A stretch of 64,000 nucleotides of DNA. It comes from JABDGM01 sp046349975 (GTDB lineage Bacteria > Planctomycetota > Planctomycetia > Pirellulales > Lacipirellulaceae). Positions 51,982 through 61,200 of this stretch are shown here, piece after piece. The notes under the pieces were generated by a model. The model did not search any database. It saw nothing but the letters and a program-made list of their open reading frames with translations, and was not told the DNA's origin. How positions within the stretch are numbered: the stretch's first letter is position 1; each line of letters opens with the position of its first letter. The position numbers and the translations under genes are program-made. The DNA is taken from positions 31,735-95,734 of the forward strand of contig JAXMBH010000018.1 of assembly GCA_046349975.1 (NCBI GenBank), written 5' to 3'.

Positions 51982-52527
51982 TCAAAACAGCGCATCCCAT
52001 GCGAGAATCGCCAACATGATCGCCCCGGCGGCGAGTTTGCCGACAGTGCCCCAAATGCGGCCGGCGAACGCACCCTTGCCAATCGCGATGCGGTGCTCCT
52101 CCGGCCGGCCCTTCCAAGTCTCTCCAAGATACGCACCCAAGAATGCCCCGCCCGCCCCGCCAATGAGGGCCATCACGAATGAGCCGATGACCGGCACCGG
52201 CGTACCGACCATCAGGCCGAGCACGCTGCCGACGATTGCACCGACCATCGACAGCGCAATCCCGCGCTTGCTCGCACCTTGTTTGGCAGCGCCCGCCGCG
52301 CTCGCGCCGAATTCGATCACTTCACCAATAATGGCGAGGCCAAGCAACACCAGGACGGCCGTCCAAGAAATGCCGCGGCCGTTGCCAGCCGGAATCAACC
52401 ACGCGAACAGCGCCGCGAGGCCCACGATGAACCAGTTGCCCGGCAGCGTGACAAGCGTCGTGAGCCATGCAATGCAACTCGCCACAATCAGCAGCACGGC
52501 CCACAGGTAGTACGCCCAAGGTTGCAT
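51982..52527 (-). CDS. DUF456 membrane protein
   Basis: A 181-residue protein of the DUF456 family. Marks are TLVTLPGNWFIVGLAALFAW at the start, GEVIEFGASAAGAAKQGASKRGIALSMVGAIVGSVLGLMVGTPVPVIGS in the middle, and GAGGAFLGAYLGE near the end. Four or five helices, many glycines. The E-x-x-E-F-G-A segment between helices is typical of the family. It is thought to be a small inner-membrane protein with no known activity. Single gene, with start codon at the 3' side of a GC-rich spacer. Confidence 0.92.
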   Translation of the reverse strand: MQPWAYYLWAVLLIVASCIAWLTTLVTLPGNWFIVGLAALFAWLIPAGNGRGISWTAVLVLLGLAIIGEVIEFGASAAGAAKQGASKRGIALSMVGAIVGSVLGLMVGTPVPVIGSFVMALIGGAGGAFLGAYLGETWKGRPEEHRIAIGKGAFAGRIWGTVGKLAAGAIMLAILAWDALF

Positions 52528-52634
52528 CGAACTATTCTAGCCTGTTTTGGTCAGTTGCCCCATTAACAAAATCCCCTTGAGCGACACAATAGACACTATC
52601 GCAGCGAGCGCTAAAATTCGGTTGGAAGCTGGTA

Positions 52635-53843
52635 ATGGCAAATAAGCGATGGCGTGTAATCGATTTGGCGAATGAGGCCGGCGTTACTGCGGACGAGGCG
52701 TTATTACTCCTCTGGGGAAGCGATTTTGACGTCACGCTTGTTACTGATTCGATCCACCCGAAGGATATCTCGAGAGCGCGCAAGTCGTTAGGGCTACCAT
52801 CGCGACGCGAAATCAACGCTGTCGCGTATTGGTCGAAGTTGTTTGGACTAAACCGTGATGAGTTTGACAGCCTTTTGATTAAGCTGGGGTTTGAAGTCCG
52901 GCCCGGAAAACTCACGCTACCAAAGGGGGCAGTCCGAAAACTGTCGGCTGAACGTCGTTCCCGACATCTCACAGGACATGTCCAGACAATCCAGCAATCA
53001 GCTGAGAACGAAACCTCGCAACCGCCAGCGTTCTACTGGTATCAGGTTGGTCACGAGACACCACTCCAGATGTTGACGTGTGAGGACGTCCTAAACATTC
53101 ATAACACCCTGGTCGCTGATCTTCGGAGTGAAGAAGATCCCGTCGAGCCGTCTGGCGTACGAAATATGCATCTACTCCAATCTGCCGTGTATCGTCCGCA
53201 GACACAGCTTGGAGCAGATCGGAAATATCGCACGGTTGAAATGGCAGCCGCTGCGCTCTTACATTCCTTAGTTTTGAGCCATCCATTTCATAATGGGAAT
53301 AAGCGTACCGGGCTCGTCGCCATGTTGGTTTTCTTGGATAAGAACGGATTCTTGCTCAATTGTCCTGAGGAAGAACTCTTTAAGCTTGTGTTAAAAGTAG
53401 CTCAGCATAGCATTGTTGACAGCCATCCGCACAATCTTGCGGACAGAGAAGTTATTGCAATAGCGGAATGGATACACGGCTGGTGCCGCATGATTGAAAA
53501 AGGCGAGGTTCCGATTCCATTCCGAACTCTGCGCCGAATCCTAGCCATGTTCAATTGTCAAATTACTACAATTCCAGGAAGCCGCGTTGACATTAAGCGT
53601 GTCTTACCGCAAAGTTCTGGATTCCTACGGCGCGCGCGCGACACGGAACTTGTGGTGCAAATTGCCTATTACGGGGAGGGGCGCGAGGTGCCGAGAAATA
53701 CTCTGCGCCGAATCCGAGCTGAACTGCATCTCGATGAAGAAAACAATGTCGATTCGAAGTCTTTTTATCAGGGCGACTTGCTGTCGGCGGATGACTTTAT
53801 CGCCGCATACAGAAAGACTCTGCGTCGTCTTGCTCGGCTTTAG
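52635..53843 (+). CDS. Fic/Doc protein with two IF2-N-like N-terminal modules and a HicA-like C-terminal domain
   Basis: A 402-residue protein. Residues 5-55 (WRVIDLANEAGVTADEALLL, DISRARKSLGL) match the helical IF2-N pattern of translation initiation factor 2; residues 60-107 (YWSKLFGLNRDEFDSLLIKLGF) look like a second copy. Residues about 148-257 form a Doc/Fic domain with motif HPFHNGNKRTG (216-226); Asn220 stands where an acid is usual. Residues about 294-366 (FRTLRRILAMFNC, GSRVDI, EVPRNTLRRIRAELHL) resemble a HicA/YcfA fold, with Arg for the catalytic His in the GS(H) motif. Doc modifies EF-Tu and Fic AMPylates proteins; the target here is unknown. The gene lies in A+T-rich DNA and ends 39 bases from the facing AbrB-like gene. 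Confidence 0.88.
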   Translation: MANKRWRVIDLANEAGVTADEALLLLWGSDFDVTLVTDSIHPKDISRARKSLGLPSRREINAVAYWSKLFGLNRDEFDSLLIKLGFEVRPGKLTLPKGAVRKLSAERRSRHLTGHVQTIQQSAENETSQPPAFYWYQVGHETPLQMLTCEDVLNIHNTLVADLRSEEDPVEPSGVRNMHLLQSAVYRPQTQLGADRKYRTVEMAAAALLHSLVLSHPFHNGNKRTGLVAMLVFLDKNGFLLNCPEEELFKLVLKVAQHSIVDSHPHNLADREVIAIAEWIHGWCRMIEKGEVPIPFRTLRRILAMFNCQITTIPGSRVDIKRVLPQSSGFLRRARDTELVVQIAYYGEGREVPRNTLRRIRAELHLDEENNVDSKSFYQGDLLSADDFIAAYRKTLRRLARL

Positions 53844-53881
53844 ATGCGCAAGGTGAAGCTTATAAGCGACGAACAGTGGCC

Positions 53882-54109
53882 TTACTCAGCAAGGCGTCGC
53901 AACGCTGCATTATACCTGTCATTTGTCGATTCGATTGCGTTTGCAATGTTCTGCACTTGCGGTCCAACCACGTGTGGTCGGATAACGATAGCGTGCTCTA
54001 CAATGAGAATCTCAAGTTCTGTATCAGCGTTGATACCGACTTTATCTAGAAGCGATTTGTCAAGCGGAATAAAGACGCTATCGCCCTGGTAAACTGGGTT
54101 GGTAAACAT
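53882..54109 (-). CDS. AbrB/MazE-like small protein (antitoxin candidate)
   Basis: A 75-residue protein from ATG 54109 (a TTG at 54148 would add 13 residues). FTNPVYQGDSVFIPLDKSLLDKVGINADTELEILIVEHAIVIRP has the swapped-hairpin AbrB/MazE pattern of antitoxins. A helical tail (VQNIANAIESTNDRYNAALRRL) follows, fit for binding a partner. It is convergent with the Fic/Doc fusion gene, with a 38-base gap, and lies in the same A+T-rich island. If it is the antitoxin, the convergent order is unusual, as most pairs are co-directional. Confidence 0.78.
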   Translation of the reverse strand: MFTNPVYQGDSVFIPLDKSLLDKVGINADTELEILIVEHAIVIRPHVVGPQVQNIANAIESTNDRYNAALRRLAE

Positions 54110-54147
54110 ACTAACTGCTTCCTCATCGCACCTCGTGATTGTAGCCA

Positions 54148-55581
54148 ATGATACGCCTCAAGCACACTATTTGGCCACTTGCATTGTTTCTCACGTTTGA
54201 TTTATTTGTCGCTCACGCCGCCGAGCACCCCAACGTGCTTCTCATCATGTCCGACGACCTCAACATGAACGTCGGCTGCTATGGCAATACGCCGGTGAAG
54301 ACACCGAACATCGATCGGCTCGCTGCCCGTGGCGTGCGGTTCGATCGCGCGTATTGCCAGTTCCCGCTCTGCAACCCCAGCCGGGCGTCGATGTTCACCG
54401 GCCTGCGGCCCGACACGATCAAAGTGTACGACCTGCAGAAAAACTTCCGTAGCGAGCGACCACGCATCACCACGCTGCCACAACTGTTCAAGAACAACGG
54501 CTTCTTCTCGGCCCGCGTCGGCAAGATGTACCACTACGGCGTGCCGCGGCAGATCGGTTCCGGCGGCATGGATGACCCCGACTCGTGGGACCTCGCGATC
54601 AATCCCCGCGGGCGCGACAAGGATGAAGAAGACAAAATCCACGTGCTCACGCGTGGCACCGGCTCGACGCTCGGCTTCTCGATGAGCTGGCTCGACATGG
54701 ACGGCGCCGACGAAGAACAAACCGACGGCCAAGGCGCGACCGAAAGCATCCGCCTGCTCGAACGGTTCGCCCGCGAGCATCGGCCCTTCTTCCTGGGCTG
54801 CGGCTTCTACCGCCCGCACACGCCGTACGTGGCGCCGAAGAAGTGGTTTGAACTGTATCCGAAAGATTCGATCGAGCTGGTGCCATTTCGTGAGGGCGAA
54901 CTGAAAGACGTGCCCGAGCCGGCGCTCACGATTCGGCCGCCGAACTATGGTATGCCCGAGAGCGAACTAAAAGACTGCAAACGCGCGTATTTCGCGTCGA
55001 TCAGCTTCATGGACGCACAAGTTGGCAGGCTTCTCGATGCGCTCGAACGACTGAAACTTGCCGACAACACCGTCATCGTCTTCGTGAGCGATCACGGCTA
55101 CCTGCTCGGCGAGCACGGCCAGTGGCAGAAACAGCTCATGTTCGACGAGTCGAATCGCGTGCCGCTGATCTTCGCCGGGCCGGGCGTGACGGGCCGCGGA
55201 ACATCGCCGCGCACCGTCGAGATGCTCGACATTTACCCCACGCTCGTCGACCTATGCGGCATGCCCAAGCCGAAGCACAAGCTCGAAGGCAAAAGCCTCG
55301 TGCCGCTACTCACCAAACCCGCAGCACAGTGGGATCGCCCCGCTTACTTCCAAGTGCAGCGCGGCACCGACCAAACGCCGCCGGGCCCGCCCATCATGGG
55401 CCGCAGCGTGCGTACCGAACGCTGGCGGTACACTGAATGGGACGGCGGCAAACTCGGCAGCGAGTTGTACGATCACGAAAACGATCCGCAGGAGTACAAG
55501 AACCTGGCGAAAGACAGCGCGCACGCCGAAACGGTAGCCAAGATGAAGAAGCTCTTGGACCGCGTGAAGCCGGGCGAGTGA
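54148..55581 (+). CDS. Sulfatase, Cys-type (iduronate-2-sulfatase-like)
   Basis: A 477-residue sulfatase with a signal peptide (LALFLTFDLFVAHAAEHP). The sulfatase metal site is VLLIMSDDLN. The catalytic motif Cys75-Asn-Pro-Ser-Arg79 (CNPSRASMFTGLRPDT) is the C-x-P-S-R site where Cys becomes formylglycine. VIVFVSDHGYLLGEHGQWQK carries the other metal ligands. SMSWLDMDGADEEQTD resembles the iduronate-2-sulfatase subgroup. It would cleave sulfate esters from sulfated glycans, typical of planctomycetes. It begins 39 bases from the start of the divergent AbrB-like gene. A maturation enzyme is not in the window. Confidence 0.96.
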   Translation: MIRLKHTIWPLALFLTFDLFVAHAAEHPNVLLIMSDDLNMNVGCYGNTPVKTPNIDRLAARGVRFDRAYCQFPLCNPSRASMFTGLRPDTIKVYDLQKNFRSERPRITTLPQLFKNNGFFSARVGKMYHYGVPRQIGSGGMDDPDSWDLAINPRGRDKDEEDKIHVLTRGTGSTLGFSMSWLDMDGADEEQTDGQGATESIRLLERFAREHRPFFLGCGFYRPHTPYVAPKKWFELYPKDSIELVPFREGELKDVPEPALTIRPPNYGMPESELKDCKRAYFASISFMDAQVGRLLDALERLKLADNTVIVFVSDHGYLLGEHGQWQKQLMFDESNRVPLIFAGPGVTGRGTSPRTVEMLDIYPTLVDLCGMPKPKHKLEGKSLVPLLTKPAAQWDRPAYFQVQRGTDQTPPGPPIMGRSVRTERWRYTEWDGGKLGSELYDHENDPQEYKNLAKDSAHAETVAKMKKLLDRVKPGE

Positions 55582-55944
55582 ATGTGCGAATTGCGGATTC
55601 TCCGCAGCTGAATTCGCAGCAATTCAGATCATGTGACATTGACTGAACTCCTGCAACGTTTAACTAAGCGGAGCGAAGCCGAGCGCGCCGCGCGAGCATT
55701 CCCGTTGCTTCGTAGGGAAGGCTAGGTCGTGTGAACTCGCGGTGGCCAGGCGAAGGTGCGCGCCAGCCTGCATCCCCCATGCTTCAAACCACGGCTCCTG
55801 CTGCGTCCAGGTGCTTGTCTGCGTGCAAGCCCATGGTGCACCCCCGGTCGCCGCGCGCCGCAGGCCTGGCAGGTCCCAAATGCCGTTTTTGCCGTAAATG
55901 TCGCGGTGCAACGCATTTGCCGGGCTGCGAAGTACAATGGAAGT
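55582..55944. other. Spacer with short repeat scraps
   Basis: No gene supported. Bases 55700-55730 have a CTTCGTAGGGAAGGC stretch similar to the CTCCCTCGTAGGGAG repeat family. The transglutaminase-like gene starts at 55945. Confidence 0.4.
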
Positions 55945-57030
55945 ATGAGTACCAATCCCCAATTACTGCGTGCGGGCGCCATGCTACTCGTGCTCGCGTT
56001 GGTTCCGAACCTGTTCGCAGCCACTTCGAAACGCAAGCCGAAGACCAAGGTCACCGACGCCACGGCCGAGCAGGCGGCCGACGAGGCGACGCCGGACCAG
56101 AACGACCCGACCGCGCCGAAGCTCGGCCCGCCGCAGACGATCCGATTTCGCGTGGGTGCGGAGATCACGGCCAGCCGCGGCGCCTGCCGGGGAATCGTCG
56201 CGATGGTGACGGTGCCGCTCGATTGCCCCGAGCAGAAGGTGACGGTCGTCGAAGAGGATTTCTCGCCGGAGGTGGCCGAGGTAACGTATCGGCCGCTGGT
56301 CGGCGGCGAAGTGAAGCAGATGCTCATCTCGGTGCCGCGGCTCAACGAAGGCGCTACCGCCCATGCGATTCTCACGTGCGACGTAACGACGCGCACCATC
56401 CTGCCGCCGGAGAAAACCGACGAGCTCAAGATTCCGAAGAAGCTGACACCGAAGATCAAGATGTTCACGAACGCCAGCCCGTACATCGAGGTGAATCATC
56501 AGAAGATTCACGCGTTCGACAAAGAGATCAGCGACACGCTCGAGGAGAAGGCGACCGATTGGGAGAAGATCGAAGCCATTTACGACGCCGTGCTGAAGAA
56601 GATCGACTATGTGGAAGGACCGGATAAGGGCGCGGTCGAAGCGCTCAGCGACAAGCAGGCCGATTGCCAGGGCCGCTCGGCCGTGTTCATCGCGCTGTGC
56701 AGGGCGAACAAGATTCCAGCCCGCATGGTGTGGGTCCACGGGCATTGCTACCCCGAGTTCTACTTGGAACATGCCGAGGGTGAAGGTTATTGGTACCCGT
56801 GCGAGTCGGCGGGCACGCGGGCCTTCGGCGAAATGCCGCTGGCGCGGACGATCCTGCAGAAAGGCGATAACTTCCGCGTGCCGGAGCGGAAGGAAAAGCT
56901 ACGCTATGCGTCGGACTTTGTCGTCGGTCTGCCGACGCCCGGCGGCGGCAAGCCGCAGGTGAAATACATTCGCGAGATTGCGCCACAGGGCGTGGGCGGC
57001 GTTCCGGCGGCAGCGAACGTGAATCAGTGA
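55945..57030 (+). CDS. Secreted transglutaminase-like protein
   Basis: A 361-residue protein from ATG 55945. The signal peptide LLRAGAMLLVLALVPNLFAA is followed by a Lys/Thr/Asp/Glu-rich linker and a beta-rich domain (residues about 65-150). The C-terminal half is transglutaminase-like: YDAVLKKIDYVEG, the nucleophile Cys241 in QADCQGRSAVFIALCRANKIPARMVW, His267 in HGHCYPEFYLE, and Glu287 in WYPCESAG in the acid position. These are the three catalytic places of the fold. It could be a peptidase or cross-linking enzyme in the periplasm. ATG 55945 is the first start close to the signal peptide. Confidence 0.88.
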   Translation: MSTNPQLLRAGAMLLVLALVPNLFAATSKRKPKTKVTDATAEQAADEATPDQNDPTAPKLGPPQTIRFRVGAEITASRGACRGIVAMVTVPLDCPEQKVTVVEEDFSPEVAEVTYRPLVGGEVKQMLISVPRLNEGATAHAILTCDVTTRTILPPEKTDELKIPKKLTPKIKMFTNASPYIEVNHQKIHAFDKEISDTLEEKATDWEKIEAIYDAVLKKIDYVEGPDKGAVEALSDKQADCQGRSAVFIALCRANKIPARMVWVHGHCYPEFYLEHAEGEGYWYPCESAGTRAFGEMPLARTILQKGDNFRVPERKEKLRYASDFVVGLPTPGGGKPQVKYIREIAPQGVGGVPAAANVNQ

Positions 57031-57059
57031 CGGCGGCAAGCTTGCCACCCCAAATTGCG

Positions 57060-57428
57060 CACCACCGCCACTTGAACTTGTGCCACACCGTGGGGTGGCT
57101 GGGGCCGAACGCAGTGAGCCCCCAGTGCGCTGCCAGTCAACTGCGACGCACCGCAAGCCCGCCTGTAGCTCAACCCCACTCACCCCCGCCGCTTCAACTT
57201 GTGCCACACCGTGGGGTGGCTGGGGTCGAACGCAGTGAGCCCCCAGTGCGCTGCCAGTCAACTGCGGCGCACCGCGGGCCCGCCTGTAGCTCAACCCACT
57301 CACCGCCGCCGCTTCAACTTGTGCCACACCATAGGGTGGCTGGGGTCGAAGGCAGTGAGCCCCCAGTGCGCTGCCAGTCAACTGCGGCGCACTGGGGGCT
57401 CGCCTTCGGCTCGACCCCAGCCACCCCT
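57060..57428. repeat. Three tandem copies of a 120-121-bp unit
   Basis: CTTGTGCCACACC begins the units near 57078, 57199 and 57319 (spacing 121 and 120). Each holds GGGTGGCTGGGG(C/T)CGAACGCAGTGAGCCCCCAGTGCGCTGCCAGTCAACTGCG in its core. The third ends with the inverted GGGGGCTCGCC-TTCGGC-TCGACCCC. It is the same family as 15.8, 48.8 and 49.7 kb. Directly after it, bases 57440-57474 are CCCTCGACCCTCAACCCTC tandem units. Confidence 0.9.
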
Positions 57429-57475
57429 TGGTGAGGATTGGCCCTCGACCCTCAACCCTCAACCCTCGACCTTCG

Positions 57476-58066
57476 TCACTTCGCCAGCAGCGGCACGAGG
57501 TACTCTTCGATGCCATCCAGGCTATGGCCGCCCCAGATGCTCTTGCCTGTGCGATCGTAGAGCACGTACGTGGGAATGCCGCCGACGTTCATCATTTCGA
57601 ACGTGCCGGCGGCGCCGTAGGCGATCGGCCAATCCATGCCGGGGCGAGTGTCGATCACGTTTTTCACCAGCTGCAGATTCGGGCCGTCTTCGCCCGTGAA
57701 GCCGACGACCACGACGCCGACATCGCGATAGCGTTTGCGGAACTCGATGAGGTCAGGCAGGCCCTGCAGGCACGGCTTGCACCAAGACGCCCAGTAGTCG
57801 ACCAGCACGAGCTTGCCTTCGAGGTCGGCCGTGGTGAGCGGCTTCTCCGTGTTGAGCCAGCCGGCCACGGCGAGCGGCGGCAGCGGCTGGCCGGCGTATG
57901 GATTGGCCGCTTTGGGCCGGCGGGCTTGGATCGTAACGAGAATCGCCGCGGCGGTCCCGATGATGATCAGCATCATCCAAAACGAGCCGCCGAAGGAGTC
58001 CTGCGGCGGCTCTGCGCCGCGCTGGGGATTGGGAGCAGCGGCGGATGGTTCGGAGGTGGGCTCCAT
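57476..58066 (-). CDS. TlpA-like membrane-anchored thioredoxin
   Basis: A 196-residue protein from ATG 58066. A single membrane helix (GSFWMMLIIIGTAAAILVTI, residues 28-47) anchors a thioredoxin fold in the periplasm. The active site is WCKPC, Cys96 and Cys99, in LVLVDYWASWCKPCLQGLPDLIEFRKRY. The cis-Pro is in GGIPTYVLYDRTG. TlpA/ResA-type proteins reduce disulfides, for example in cytochrome c maturation; no cytochrome genes are adjacent, so the target is open. The longer in-frame reading up to 58213 looks non-coding. Confidence 0.93.
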   Translation of the reverse strand: MEPTSEPSAAAPNPQRGAEPPQDSFGGSFWMMLIIIGTAAAILVTIQARRPKAANPYAGQPLPPLAVAGWLNTEKPLTTADLEGKLVLVDYWASWCKPCLQGLPDLIEFRKRYRDVGVVVVGFTGEDGPNLQLVKNVIDTRPGMDWPIAYGAAGTFEMMNVGGIPTYVLYDRTGKSIWGGHSLDGIEEYLVPLLAK

Positions 58067-58212
58067 GAATGCGGCAATGGTCCATCTGTTACGTGGAACG
58101 AAATACCCGGCAGTTGAATTCTTGCGAATCGAGTGCCGATTGGGTAGGGCAGGATAGGACTGAACGGCGGAGGACTCGCGCGTGCGCGAGGTGATCGTTG
58201 GCACGCGATGCA

Positions 58213-58238
58213 AACCGCGGGCTAACGCCCGGCGGCTG
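58213..58238. repeat. Single arm of the 25-bp palindrome family
   Basis: AACCGCGGGCTAACGCCCGG then CGGCTGATC matches the right arm of the hairpin at 21745-21769 with one base difference. The left arm is absent, so this is a half copy. Confidence 0.7.
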
Positions 58239-58267
58239 ATCGGACGGCCGTCGAAGCACGGAGCAGG

Positions 58268-61200
58268 TTATTCAATGCGGCGGCGGAGGCGGATGGTTTT
58301 CTCCACGTTGAGGTCTTCGCCGGGTTTGAAACCGACGGCCTCGGTGCGGTCGATGATGTAGAACCCGCGCGGCCGCTTCACATCGCCCGTGTCGCTGCCG
58401 ACCTCGCGGCCGAGCGCGTAACCTTCGGGGTACACGCGGTTGTACATGGCGAGGGCTGCTTGAGTGGCGGGCGAATTGGCCGAACCGTCGCCGCCGAAAC
58501 GTGCCTGTACTGCCGGATCACTCCAACTCGGTGCCGGCTCGACTTCAAAATACCCGACCGTAATCCACACGGCGTACACGCCCGAACGGTCGGTCACAAG
58601 GTTGCCGAGCCGCGTCGTGGGTTGGTACATCATGTACGGGTTGCGATTCGTGTCGGAGTACACGGTATTGCGCGCTTCGGTAAAGAGCGGGAGGATGTCG
58701 CGTTTTGGGTCCTCACTTGGGATGCCTCCAGCACCGCGAACAGATAAGGTTGATGCACCAAATCCGGCATCGCGGGAGTCGCCGAAATTCATGGGTGAAC
58801 TCCACGGCTGACGCACTTCCGATACTCTTGGACGGTCGTAGGGATGCTTTCGCAGGAATGTGGCATCCACGCCGAACTGCATCATTTGGGGCAACGGAAC
58901 TAAGTCACCTGCATCGGACGAACGAAATGGATTGGCGAACATTGTCGGGAACGCGTTATTCAATCCGAATTCGTAGACGTCTGGGGACGTGCTCGGTTTG
59001 TCGACCGATGAATTGTCGGCATTAAGCTGCGCGTAGCCGCGGCGGCTCAGCACGACATCGCGCCAGGCAGGGCCGGGTTGGGCCAGGACGCCGGGGCTGG
59101 GATTCGCATCGCGACTGCGGTGCATAATGCCGTCGTACACGTCCGACCAAATATTCGGCACACCGTTCACAACTTGCCGGCGGCCGGTGACCGTGTTGAG
59201 GTTCACCTTCCCCGGGTCGCGCTGACGCGAAACTTTGTTGAACGGCGGTTGGAACAAGTAGCGAGGATCGTTTGGCGTGACGATGTCATTGCCGACCGGG
59301 TCGTTAAACGTTTCGGCATTGAGCATCGTATCGGTGCCGACGTAACGCGACGGCACTTGGACGTAATCGAGGATGCGGTAGAAGTTCGGTGCACCGTAAA
59401 CCATTTTCAGTGCGCCGCTGCTGGGGTCGGTGGTGTACCCTGCGGCCGTGGCGGAAGCCGCCATCATGTTCATCAGGTTGCCAAACGGCGCCTGCATCAC
59501 AGCCCAACGAATTTTTGGATCGGAGACCGCTGCGGTACCAAGCGAGCCCAACCCATACGGATTCGCCTGCTTGTCGGCGGCCTTACTCGGGTCGATCGTC
59601 GCATACGCGCGCAGCATTTCGGCCTGCGACGCGGCAGGTACGTTGAGCAGTTCGTTGGCGCTTACGTACGGGCGGTTGTCCCATTCGAGCCAGGGGAACG
59701 TATTGCTTACCGTCGTCGCATCGTCGACTTTCCCATCCGGGTCTACATTCCGCGGGTACACATACCGACACGGCGCGGGCGCACCGATAGCACTCACCGT
59801 TGGCCTTAGAGACGACGCCGGACCAGTTCCCACGGGCACGTTTGGCTGCTTCGCGCCGACCTTGTCGTACAGCAGGCCGAAGCTCTGATTGCCGAAGCCC
59901 AGCGAATGGTCGAGAACCATATTGATGAAGTTGTCTTCGCCAAGCGGGCTTTGATTGTCCTTCACCGAGCGCGGAATTTCATTGAGGTAACGCCGGGTGA
60001 GTTGGCGACCGGGCACAAGGTCGAGAATGACCTTCGAGTTCTTCGGATTCTTGAGGAACACGTTCGCCGGTTCTTGAGCCCACAGCACACGTTGCGGGGG
60101 ATCGCCCGTGGCGCTGGCGGCCACGTTCATGCGAGACCAGAAGCCGCGCTCCTGCGAACGGAAGACCCACACCTGCTTATCGGCATAGTAGTTGTCGAGA
60201 TAGTCATTGATATCGACCATGTTGCCCGGATCCGTCTTGAGCTGTTCCTTCGGCTTGTCGAGGTCGTGCTCGCCATCGCTCGCGCCGTTGAAGGCGGTAA
60301 GATTTACGCTGGCCGAGTCGACCGTGAGATACGGATTGACCGGGGCGTTGTCACGATGTTCGGGATTAACCGTAGTGCCATCGGCCATGAGGCGGGGCGG
60401 ATTCCACGGCAACAGCGGGTTCGCGAGCCGTTGCAGGTGAATGACGCGATAGTTCGCCGTCGTGCCGGTGCGCACCAATTCGGGCGCCGTATCGAGCGGC
60501 TTGTCAAACGAGTCGGCCGTTGCCGACAGCGAACGGAAATAGCGGCCTTCCTTATGATCGGAAGTATGACGGAACTTGAGGTCGACGTTCGCGCTCAAGC
60601 CCTTCGTTTTGCGAATGGCGTTCTCTTCGGCGGCAGCCTCTTCTTCCCGCGGACCGTAACCCCAGGCAGGTTCGCTCACATTCATGCCGTCGATCGGGAT
60701 CGTGACGCAAGGAAGGTAGTAGCGGTCCGTGGGCTTGCCGGTAATCGTTGCATCATTGCCCGGCTTAGCGTCGTAGATATTCTTGACCGTGCCCTGATCG
60801 CTGATCATCTCGTTGTCGCGGCCGATTTCGGCGGCATAAGGATCATACGTCGGTGGAGTCCCGTATTGAACTTCATCCTTCGGGTCGCCGCCATTGCTTC
60901 CAACGAGCAGTTGCTGCGTGGGGTTCAGCAGCTTGTTCAAATTCGTGAGATCGACGCCCGGCGACATCTGAATGCGGCGGATCGAATTCTTTCGCAACGA
61001 CGCTTCATGGAACGCATCGGTCTGATTCGTGTTGCCTTCGGTCTTCTGGCGGCCGATCGTGTTTGTCCACGTCTGCTTGTTCGGATCGGGCGTCGGCTTG
61101 GCGGCGCCGCTGGTGGCCTCGGGGTTCACGTCGTAGTTGGTGCCGGCCGAGCCGACGACTGCGTAGTGACCCGGCAGGATCGGCGAGATTACCGGCTCAT

